From: Talinum fruticosum
Lineage: Eukaryota > Streptophyta > Magnoliopsida > Caryophyllales > Talinaceae
Direction of reading: 5' to 3'
Assembly: GCA_021018815.1 (NCBI GenBank)
Contig: JAITYX010000042.1
Location: 821,001-885,000 of the forward strand
Length of the DNA: 64,000 nt
Below are positions 1 through 10,500 of this stretch, in pieces. Position 1 is the first letter of the stretch. The number at the start of each line of letters is the position of its first letter. Under the pieces are notes generated by a model, which saw only the letters and a program-made list of their open reading frames with translations, made no database searches and was not told the DNA's origin. The translations under genes were made by a program, and so were the position numbers.

Positions 1-44
1 TTTCTTCGTCTATTTAGAATGGCAATAGAATGTCACTTCATTGA

Positions 45-158
45 AATTCTACTTCTTTGGATGTGCAAGGACAGAAAGTCGATAGAATTGTGGTGAAAAT
101 ATTGGATGCATTTGAGACCAAACAAATAAACTTTGGTTCAAGGAAGGAGACTGTGTAA
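45..158 (+). CDS. Possible terminal coding exon of a gene entering from the left
   Basis: A frame open from position 45 to a TAA at 156-158 reads as a charged amphipathic tail (…KVDRIVVKILDAFETKQ…, ending …SRKETV). An in-frame TGA at 42-44 means any exon must begin downstream of it; AG dinucleotides near 65-82 could serve as acceptor. Its composition is more protein-like than the surrounding AT-rich DNA, and an AATAAA-like hexamer lies near 123. I do not recognise a family, and only 37 codons are visible, so this may be chance. It is listed because the upstream part of the gene would lie outside the window. Confidence 0.25.
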   Translation, partial: NSTSLDVQGQKVDRIVVKILDAFETKQINFGSRKETV

Positions 159-3100
159 GTCGGTAGAAGTGTTAGTCACCCCTTTCCAATGTCTTTAAGT
201 TTATATATCAATGATATGAAACAATGCATAACATAGATTGGGTACATCTTTGTAACTTTGTTGGAGTGCAAAGCAGAACTTTGTTTTTTTAGTTCATACA
301 AGCAGCCGAGAGATTTGAGAAATACTTGCTCAGCAAATGTATAGCGCTTATATTATGGTCCAAGGTCTATAGTTGGGGAAAATGTGGCAGCCAAGCATTT
401 TTGGGTGGGGACTGACAAAAGGGGAAGAGCTGTTTGGGAGCCCAAACAAAGAAAGAAAGAAGAAAAAGAAAACCTTCTTTGTGGATAGTAGTGACCCGAG
501 ATTATAGAGTAATTTGTGGCAAATGTATGGTTGGGAAACGAAACACCCCCTTCCCCCACCCCTAAAACACAGAGAAAGAGAGATTATTTAAAGCCTCCAA
601 TGCTTCTCATGAATGATTAGACAATAGACAATGTGCTTAGACACCTCAACTGATTCGATTGTCTTGCGTCCTTAATGCATATTAGCATCTTAATTTGTGT
701 CAGAAACAATTATTAACAATGTTGATATTGTGCTTGACAGCTTTGACTTCTTCAAAGGACTCTCCTTCATTTTCCTTCATGTGCTAGTTGTTCCCTTCCC
801 CACCTTTTTCATATGTACACAAAGCTTCATTTTATTTTTCTCGTTCTTGATTGTTTGCATAATCATAGATTATCTGTGAACTTGGGGAACAAAATTTGAA
901 GAATATCTCTGGTACATATTCACCTCTGACTGATTATAGTTGGCTTGGTCATCTCTAGAATATTTTGACAACCTTTGGATGCTTCACTGAGACATTATTC
1001 TTTTATCTAAAGAATCTGATTTGATGCTTGTTCGTGGTTGCATTTGGTCCACTTATGATGATGATGAATACTTGTGATTGATTCTCACTTAATGAGCTCG
1101 TACATAGCAACATCTTGACCTCACCTAAATATATAGTTGCCTGTCAAGCAAGCTGGTGTGGACCGACTTCAATGTTGAACAGATGAACAGGTAGCTCAAA
1201 TAGTTCATTCAATAAAAGCACATTGCATCTGCTAATCATTCTGTCCCTACACCCACCCCACATAACATCTATGATCTACCGCATTCTTGCACCCACAGAA
1301 AAGATGGATGTGAAGCGTAACTAGGTTGGATATGAGATTTTGAATAGGTGCAATCAAGGGTGAAGATTAAATTGTGGTGGTGCTGAATGTATTGTTGTAA
1401 TTGAGCCGTGGTTATTTGATGCTACGACTGGCATTACATTGAGGTCTATGATACAACTCTTTCGAGAGTGACCTAACACATGTGTTAGTACTTGGCTTTT
1501 TGGGCAGTGGGACCTTGGTTTTTGACGTGTAAACTAATGGATCTGTTAGAACATGAATGGGTGATTCCTCAGTGGAACCTGCCTCACATTTGTGATACTG
1601 TGGGGGCATTATGTTGTGGGCATTGCGCCCACTTGGGTTTGTCATATTCCTGGGGCCTCTCTCTCTCTCTCGCTCTTGTTTTGTAGCAGGGTAATGTGCA
1701 GCAAACAGACATGAACTGGCATACAAATGAAGAATTTGAAGTCAGAAACCGGGTAACAGCAAAAAGAAATATCTGATGACAGGGTTCGAGTTATCCCACC
1801 ATTGACCATAGGTGCCCAAGAAGCAGACAAACAATCTCTCGGAAGGTATTGTGATTTTTGCATTGCTTGATTCTTGTAATGATAGGTGTTTTTGGTGAAG
1901 TCACTTTCCAGAGGGGCTGCAAAAGGAGTCAATTCAGTTATTAAAAAAATTTAAAAAAGGCCCATATCAGTTTCCACCACCTAAAGCCTTTTTTGTCACT
2001 TAAGGGATCCTCCCCTCTATTGGCTTTTTCTTCACGTTGAAATTTTCTGGTCATTTTTTGATCTTTGGGGGCCCTAGCTATGTACCCCGGACGCATCAGC
2101 TGGGGACTTAATCGTGTACCAGTGGAGACATTATTAGCTTGCGCATCACTTTCCGTTCTTTTTGCCCTTATTAAGTGGGGAATGTACGGGGTTCAAAATG
2201 TGATTTAGTCCCCAATCATTCCGATAGTTGTATTAGCTACAACGTCACTCAATGTTGCTTCTTCCGCCTAGCAAGATTTAAAAAGATCTTATTTATACAG
2301 TCGGTCTTAATTGACCCACTAAAAACCTTTGCAAAAAATGTTCTTGATGGATGTCAAATAGTTCTATTAATTATTAAACACAGATGTTGTATCACTTTCT
2401 GCAGATTTCTTCATCTGTAAAATTAGTATTTAGAAGCCATTTTAATATCTTGTTGAGCCTTTTACTGATGAGAAAGGAGCACTTCAGCTGTAAGATTGGA
2501 GTGGCGCCAGCCTGAGCAAATATAAACAGTTTTCTATTATATGACCCTGAAATGGAAATAAATGTATTGGTCCAAACCAGCAGGGTCGTACATTTGATTC
2601 AACTCCCTGGAGATAACTCCCGTCAGAAAACTGGAGAGAGAACAGAGGCAGTCAATCTCGTCCCCTAACTGTGCAATCACATGCTTGTCTATGGATCTAG
2701 TGGACCAGACACCCCGAAGTTTACCAATACATATTTCTGTTTATGATTTAGATTGCAATCATTGGATATCAAATTGATATTTACGTAATTCAATTAAATA
2801 AAATATTTAGAGTGTTTTTAAGAATAAAAAATAAAATTAACTAATTATAATTTGTTGGTGCATATTTGGTGTAGATTTTATTGGTGTAATTATACTTTGT
2901 TCTTATACTGAATAGCTAAAAGTTTATGACCTGTATTCTTTTATGAGTCTAAGGCCTATATTCTTTTATGAGAGACATGTAAAATTACTTAATTTTAGAT
3001 ATAATGTAGTTGTTCAATTGGCACAAGTTTGTTTGATTTTTTTATAGGTCGTTTAATATTACTTTTCTCTTATAATTCTTTATTTTGTGAATTATTCAAG

Positions 3101-3845
3101 GAACAACCTAATTTTTGACGACTTGTGAAAATAATCTTAAAAATTATGTGTCTTGCTTGAAAATATTTCCATATTTTTCTATATATTTAGAAGTATCACT
3201 TAACTTTTTTCAGTTAAAAATAATACCAAATTTGTTTTTTATTGAAAAAAATATTACCAAACTTGTTTAAAAATAATAAAATACACCACTTAATTGTTAA
3301 AAAACATTCAATATGTCACCATTCTAATGACATTTTTGAATATTTAATAAAGTTCAGTGATATTTTTAACTGAAAAATATTAAGTGATATTTTTAAATAT
3401 TTAAAAAAACTTAGTGATATTTTTAAGCAATAACTCATAATTCTTTAAGTATGAGATATATATAATATCTAATTAATCTTCTTTCAACTACTCAAGTTGA
3501 AAAATTATTAAAAAAACTATAAAAGATACTCCATTCAATCTTTTATACTATTCAATGAGTGAATTTTCTTTTTATTGGAAAAATATATTATCTTAGCCTT
3601 TAAAAAATCCTTGTATTTTATTTTAAAACATATTACTATCTTAAAAAAAAAAATTTTTAAAAAGAGCTCACATTGTTCACGAGGACGGTTTTAGTTAGGT
3701 TACTCGTAATAAATGACACGTGTCATTGAATGCTTCGTGTCTTTTGACTGGCTTTTGGTCAAAGCAATCAACTTGGAATCTGCTGTGCTCCTGTACACGT
3801 GAATTATGAACACCACCCATCCTCCACCAGTCCAATATCATCATG

Positions 3846-3887
<42 letters not shown>

Positions 3888-3888
3888 G
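3846..3888. repeat. (ATT)n microsatellite
   Basis: About 14 uninterrupted ATT units read directly from the sequence, in AT-rich spacer. Confidence 0.95.
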
Positions 3889-5317
3889 AAATTATCGTTA
3901 AATCTCACTCCTACCTCCTTTAATTTGATTTACATTTCTTCATTTACTCACCTTCGGGCCATTTACCAAATGGTAATAAAAACATCAATATAATACATAT
4001 CATAAAGTTTTTATGAGTTATTATTAAAATTTTAATTTATTGTTCACTAATATCAATCACCCGCACTTCATTTACCGAAAGAAAATTACTGTAATGGAAG
4101 ATTAAATTGATCAAAGGGGAGGCCCAGAAAAAAAAATCAAAGAAAAAATTGAAAATTTTTATATGCTCCAGATATGTTATATTTTAGGCTCATAAAATTT
4201 CTCCTATTTTTCTTTTTGTCAAACCATCCATTGACATATTGTACGAGGAGCCGATGTTTCCAGATATATGATTGACTGTTACGTAGTAGTAATGAGAGAG
4301 AGATGTACCTATATCTGACAAAACAAGATAAAAAAGGGGGAAAAAGAGAAGAAAAAAAGAAAAGCAAAAGAAGAAGATTAGGGAAGAAGATGAGAAAGAA
4401 CCAAACATGGATAAAAGAAACCTCCTACCAAAAATCCACATTCATAATCCGATGTACATTAAAAATACAAGTATTATTGAGAGAAATAATAATACACATT
4501 AAAAATTTTCTATATCTAAATTTTCTTATCTTTTCCGCAGATAATTATAAAAACAAAAAAGTTATTGGATCCTCGAGTACAAGTATTATTCTTTATTAGT
4601 AAAATTTAAAATACAACATGTGATTCAAGAAAAATAAAACTGATATTTACTAATACATATATGTAAAAGAATTACTAATTAAATTTGTATGAATATTTTC
4701 TCTCACATATTATTCCCACCAAACAAGCAACTTTTACAAATATATATTTCTATAAAATTCATAAAATAATACGACCTGGTCAATTGACTTTTTTGCCTCT
4801 CACAATGACTAGTTCTACTTGATCTCTTCTATTTCTTCTTTCCAAATATTTATTAAAAAAAGGAGGCTTATCGTAATTCCTTACTATTGCTTTTTGAGAG
4901 TGGGGTTCATCATTTGTAGTAGAGTTAGCTTGAACCACAAATGGAATCCCATTACTCTTTAATTAATTCATTAACTTTACGTAGGGTAATTAGTTAGCCT
5001 AATCTATATTTAATAATTTAGCACCATTTATTTAATTTAAAACCCTTTAATAGATTTATTATTCCTTTTCCACACCAAAAAATAAAAAAAGATCTCAAAA
5101 GCATCAATTACTCGTATCTAAATTTGGAAGCTCTTTACTTGAAACTTAAGCCACCACCACCCACCATTATTCCTTTATTTTTTTGAAAAAAAAACTATTA
5201 GGTTGCAAACTTTCATGTTGTAAGAAATGTTTCAGATTAAAAAGGGAACAAAACAAAGGAAAATACTTTATTAGAATCATATGATAACAATGAGATTCTA
5301 TTTGGTAGATTAACGGT

Positions 5318-5475
5318 CTGTTCAAAAATACTCGTTATAGTTAAATGAACTGAAATAATGAGTTGAAATAGGCTTAAATGAGTATCTCGTTAAAATTGTT
5401 ATAACTTAAATGAGTCGAGTAGAGTTGAAAGTTATTATAAATACTGATATAATTGTCATTTCGAATATACCCTAA
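5318..5475. mobile_element. MITE-like element, family 2 copy
   Basis: Begins with a 'ggtctgttcaaaaatactcg' edge, contains 'ttataacttaaatgag' and 'gttgaaagttattataa' segments, and ends near 'tttcgaatatacccta'. The same arrangement recurs near 26,640-26,810 and, in the opposite orientation, near 41,595-41,735. Boundaries are approximate. No coding capacity. The family call rests on visual similarity only. Confidence 0.4.
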
Positions 5476-5764
5476 ATCTCCATACAACTTATCTCACAGC
5501 TTGTTACCGTAAATGAATAAGTAAATTTTAAGTACACTTTCTCATATTTGTAATTTTCTTCTAAACCCCCCTCAAACACACAAAACAATAGAAACATTCT
5601 TATTTCAATCGGTAGAAAATTTACCAATTATATATAAATGTTGTCCATGAAAATACAAACAGTATTACCATTATAATTTAAAGACTTATTTCTCTAACAA
5701 AATTGTTAGGTTATACCTCTTCCAACATAACGCGTCAGTGTCAACAAAGTCTTTGACGATCACT

Positions 5765-5965
5765 GAGAAGCGATTATTTTATATATTTTGAGTTGTGAGT
5801 GAATACTAAACAAATACAAAATTCATCACAAAATTTATATTAAAAAATTAGATTATCCCCACATTTTATTAAAAATAAATGAAGTCAATGAAAAAGGGAG
5901 AGAAACAATAATTAATAAGGATAAAATTTTAAACTAGTCATTAATATGTTATTAAAATTATAAAA
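5765..5965. mobile_element. Degraded Stowaway-like MITE (internal similarity)
   Basis: The stretch from 'gagttgtgagtgaatacta' through 'cattaatatg' matches, word for word in places, the interior of the better-preserved element at 19,231-19,470 ('gagtgagtacc…', 'ttcatgacaaaatttatgtt', 'aaccaggcattaata'). The ends are too eroded to show clear inverted termini. Confidence 0.4.
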
Positions 5966-6118
5966 TGTTAGATATTATAAATAAAAAATTTATTTAAAAT
6001 AATAAATATTATAAATAAAAATATATATTAACTTTATATAAAATCAACTAAATGTTCCCCTCTAAAAGTTACTCCTATCATGTCCATGCGAAGACAGACT
6101 AAATGTTTCAAAATTTAC

Positions 6119-6239
6119 CTTTTTTTTTGGGCAAAGAAGGCACAAAGGGTAAAATAATACAATATAATAGAGAAAGGGGATCGAATTTGAGACGCTAATA
6201 TACTCAAGATATCGATCTTGACTACGAGACCATGACCCC
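6119..6239 (-). mobile_element. tRNA-derived SINE-like insertion
   Basis: Read on the minus strand the element starts 'ggggtcatggtctcgtagtc', which resembles a pol III A box. About 40 bp later it has 'caaattcgatcccc', a B-box-like GGTTCGANNCC relative, and it ends in a run of nine A residues. It is flanked by 'aaatttac' on both sides (6,111-6,118 and 6,240-6,247), a plausible short target-site duplication. A tRNA-derived SINE is the best reading; the A box is degenerate. Confidence 0.5.
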
Positions 6240-7072
6240 AAATTTACTTTTAATTCCATATCTTGGATAAACATGCCTTTTTTTCTTTTAATTTATTTAA
6301 CTAAAATGTATATCGTGTTGAATTTTTATTTATTTATTTTTGACAAAGAGCATGTGGAACATTAATACCTCATATCACACCTCATCATTGACTCACATTT
6401 TATTGTTTTTGAATAATACTATTTATTCTTTGTTTGCATAATATTTTCTTTTTAGCTAATACTCCTATAATATACTACCTTCGTGTCTTAAAATTTTTCT
6501 AAATAATAAAATTTTTGTCTCAAATCAGTTTTCACAAAAATTTATTAAATACTTTTTAAATTAATTATCTTTCATTATTTTTACTAACTCAATCATCTAT
6601 TTGTTGAAAAAGCGTTCCTTAAATTGTGCATTTTTTTGTGTAGGAAGAAAGTAATGGGACGGAAGGGTAGTGAACATTTTAGTAAACTCAATTAATTAGC
6701 TTTTTATTATTTTAATCAATACGGAGTATAATATTTTAACAAATTAAAATGTGACTGGATTTTTTTCTAAAATTTTAAAAATATTTTGACCATTAGTGAC
6801 CAAAAGTACTACTAATAAAAATTCTAAACTGCTTTCTAATGACTATTTTAATTATGTAATTTATTTCACATGAATGCGAGAGATTAACCAAAATCTTTAT
6901 GTTTAAAAATTACTACACCGTGGAAGAGAACTCATATGAGTGGGAAAATGTGGAACAAATGAGTGATCGGATTAAAATGTCACTGAATTATCTCATTAAT
7001 TAATATGATAATCAACGATTAAAAATATTATAAATTTCGTTCATACACGTGTCACTAAATCAATAGTTTAGG

Positions 7073-7082
7073 AACCTATAAA
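7073..7082 (+). promoter_or_regulatory. Candidate TATA box for the ORP gene
   Basis: 'cctataaaat' lies about 490 bp before the ORP start codon. It would place transcription start near 7,110, giving a long leader that includes the CT tract at 7,259. Inferred from motif and position only. Confidence 0.3.
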
Positions 7083-7254
7083 ATGAACTATAATGGCATT
7101 ACCGTTAATAAATTAATTAATTATTGATAATCAAATTAATTAATAAAGCGAGCAATCGAAAAAAATTAAAATAAATTGAAACTGATTTTTTTTCCCCAAC
7201 CGAAGAGACGAAGACCGAAGATTCGTAAATCAGGCAGCATAACTCGAAATCAAA

Positions 7255-7258
<4 letters not shown>

Positions 7259-7291
<33 letters not shown>
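7259..7291 (+). repeat. (CT)n tract in the ORP 5' leader
   Basis: A 33-base pure CT repeat, followed by further pyrimidine-rich DNA to about 7,400. Such tracts are common in plant 5' leaders near transcription starts. On the opposite strand it creates a spurious Arg/Glu-rich frame that should be ignored. Confidence 0.9.
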
Positions 7292-7293
<2 letters not shown>

Positions 7294-7405
7294 GTATCTA
7301 CTCTGCGTCTTCTCCCCGGTTCCTCCTCCCTCCTCTTCTGCTCTTCCTCTTCCTTCTGCATCAAAACTCTCTCTCTCTCTCTCTCCCTTCTTCCTCCTGG
7401 AATCC

Positions 7406-7526
7406 ATGATTAGCACCCAGAAGAAGTTTGAGGCTAAACTACCATAGCAATTGCTCCCCTTCATTCCAAATGGTGCGCTTCCGCTCAAGCTCAGCCGCTC
7501 CTCAATACGCTCTCATGATCGGCTGA
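7406..7526 (+). promoter_or_regulatory. Two short upstream ORFs in the ORP leader
   Basis: An ATG at 7,406 opens a 13-codon frame ending TAG at 7,445-7,447. A second ATG at 7,470 opens an 18-codon frame ending TGA at 7,524-7,526. Both end before the ORP start at 7,569, so scanning ribosomes would meet them first if the leader extends upstream as the CT tract suggests. Any repression of ORP translation is inference. Confidence 0.4.
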
Positions 7527-7568
7527 AACCCAATCCAATCCCCCGCCGCCCCGATCAGTCCACTTCAC

Positions 7569-10500
7569 ATGCATCCTTTCTGCTGCGTTTCCCCAGTTTC
7601 CGATCGCAATCCACCGACCTTCGCCCCAATGCCGCCGAGGGAGGCGGAGGCTCGTGCTCCTCACATCAACGGACACGATTACGCGCCTCCGAAGCAGCTC
7701 AGGATCAGAGAAAACGGCGGCGCAAATCATAGTCAGAATCAGAATCAGAGTCATAATCAGAATCAGCATAATCCGATGACGGCGGTGGATCAGAGGGAGG
7801 TGAAGATCAACGACTTGGTGGGCAATGGTATATGCGGAATACTGTATAAGTGGGTGAATTACGGCAAGGGGTGGCGGCCGCGGTGGTTTGTGCTCCAAGA
7901 TGGTGTGGTTTCATATTACAAGATTCATGGCCCTGATAAAATTACCCTCGGCTCTGAATCTGAGAGAGGCTCCAAGGTCATCGGCGATGAGTCTATGCGC
8001 CGGATTAATCGCCACAAGAATTCGCCTCCTCAGCTCCGCCGTAAGCCATTTGGGGAAATTCACCTTAAGGTTTATCTCTCTGCTCAATTCGAATTTACTC
8101 ATTTGGGATTGCTTGTGATTTCAGTCCCCCCCAATTTAATCGTCTTAAAATAAACCTGATATTTTGGGATGATTAGTTAACGTATTCAGAACTAAGAAGT
8201 GTAGTAGATTTCTTATGCTTTTTTAGAGAATTTGGGTGCTGTAAGTTTTGTAAAGTTCATCATGACAATTAAAGGAAAGCAGGAAAAGGTCTTCACATCA
8301 TGAGTTAGGTCATCATGAATTTGGTATTGCGTGATCATTTGGGTTTTAACTATTTAGCTCGATTCCTACCAAAAAAGGAAGGGGAAATTTTAAAAAGTGG
8401 GGCAAGTTTACAAAGTCTTAAGGTGTTAATGAATAGATCCCTTGAATTAAATTGATATTCATGATAATGGTAGTGAGGGGTTGTTCATGTTTGTGAGGTT
8501 TATGAAGCAGTAGGTATTTTCATTGGAGCTGAACATAGAAAAATCATGTTTGAACATAGGTGTTTTTTTGGTTGGGGGGGAGGGGTTGTTTTCTGCCTGC
8601 AGCGTTTGTGTTCATCACAGAGTGCTTGTAGGTCTCATCAATCCGGGAGAGCAGATCAGATGACAAGAGGTTTTCCATTTTCACCGGCACAAAGAGGCTG
8701 CACTTAAGAGCTGAGACTAGGGATGATCGGACTGCATGGGTGGATGCTTTGCAAGCTGTGAAAGACATGTTTCCTCGAATGTCCAACAGTGAGCTAATGG
8801 CACCTGTCGACAATGTTGCCGTGTCAACAGCGAAGCTGAGGAAACGGCTGCAAGAAGAAAGTGTCTGTGAAGCAGCAATTCAGGACAGTGAGCAAATAAT
8901 GAGAAGTGAATTTGCAGCACTGCAAAATCAACTTGTCTTGCTCAAGCAGAAGCAGTGGCTGCTGATTGATACTTTGCGTCATCTAGAGGTACGTGTAAAG
9001 GAAACTAAAAAACATGCAAATAAGTTTCTGCATTTTTTTCAGTTTCTCCTTTGCAAGGTGGATGACCTATAGTTTTAATTAATTTTGGAGTTCTATAGTT
9101 TTAATTAATGTTGGAATTGGCAACTGCTTATATTGTTCAATAGATTTTTAGTTATCCAATGGTTGGCTGATTTATTTGTTTAAGTTGCAACAACAACACG
9201 TAAGTATGATGAATTGAGTGTAAATGTATTAGGTCTTGGCATTTCCAGTCCATGGTACCGTTTATAAATTAATTCAAACTTTCTCTCAAATTTAGAGTGT
9301 GCTCTTCCCAAGCTATTTCTCTAAAGCAAGTTGAAACAGCGTCCCTCACACTCATTCATCCCTCAAATTGATAAAAAAATGGCAAGAAAAGCGACAGTAA
9401 AGAAAGGTTGTTTGTTGCACATGTAATTTTGCTGTTGGAGACCAGTAATTTGGCTCCCCAATTACTATATGTATGACATTATGAACAATGGAAATTAGGC
9501 ATTATGTACATTTTGTATTGTCAACATTCGTGAATTGGGTATTTGCTGCTGTTGCTGTTAGAGTTCATAAATTCATTTACAGTGGCATTGACTGCACAAC
9601 TGTGCTCCAGGAATGATGAGTGGTTCTAGATGTTTCTGTTTCAATGATTGCCCATTTGCGAATTCTTACAGATGTATAGACTGTTATGTATTATAAGGCA
9701 AGGGGTTGCAGTTTGGAGTAGTGGGGGATGAACTCTTAAAGCTTGAAATGGCTCACACAGTCACACTGTGCATATATTCAAATCTGTAGCCATCTGGTTT
9801 CTCAGTTATTTACATGAGTTGTTGAATAGTAGCTCTATTGATAATATTCTGATGGAGACTAGGAAATTTTGTTGGGGACCTCATTTTGGCTCCGTTTTGT
9901 AGACAGAAAAAGTGGATTTGGAGAACACAGTTGTTGATGAAAGTCAGAAACAATCAAAAGAGCAAGGGGCTTCCTCAAGTTCAAAGCAGGATAAGTCAAG
10001 TGGTAAGCTTTTGTCTCTGTGTTTGAGGTTGTTTAGCTGTCTCAGTTCCTTTTGCCATCTTATTATATATTTCAGTCCTTTGTTTTTACCTTCCATCTTA
10101 GGAGGGGCTTTTGTCACTATCATATTTTTCTACTGGAATGTAGTGGCCATTGACTCAGCATGGAGATAATTGCATTATTACGTCACTATATATCCTCGAA
10201 ATACAACTTCTTGAGGATACCTGTGCTTGTAGTCTTAGACAAGGGAACTTTACGCATCCTTACTGCCCTTAAAATTAACAAGGGTCATCTACAAACAGCC
10301 TATAAACCAAGATACATAGCAACCTCCCTAGACCTTGCTGTCAGTAGGATCTACCTTGGCGATAATTGTTTTGTATAATAATGCTTGACAATCAGACACA
10401 AAGTTGATTTTTGTTTTCTGGTTCTTGAGTAATTGCTTTACGTATCTGATGAAGAGTGTACAGTCATGAGCCCTTGCTTTTGATGTTATGTATTTATAAT

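Larger units (their letters stand above)
159..7100. other. Intergenic spacer with moderate-GC left part and AT-rich right part
   Basis: No open frame here resembles a known protein. The first 2.7 kb has a less AT-rich, transcript-like composition (possibly the 3' end of the left-hand gene), but I found no defensible exon chain. From about 2.8 kb the DNA is strongly AT-rich and holds a triplet microsatellite, degraded MITE-like segments and a SINE-like insertion, listed separately. Confidence 0.6.

Noticed and set aside
1412..1932. Overlapping minus-strand frames of 96-104 codons and a splice-like segment near 1,780-1,845
   Set aside because: Composition driven by a CT tract and low complexity; no exon chain or family resemblance.
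8140..8153. Continuation of ORP exon 1 to a stop at 8,153
   Set aside because: This is intron read-through; the donor at 8,070 joins GEIHLK to [15 protein letters not shown] and keeps the PH domain intact.
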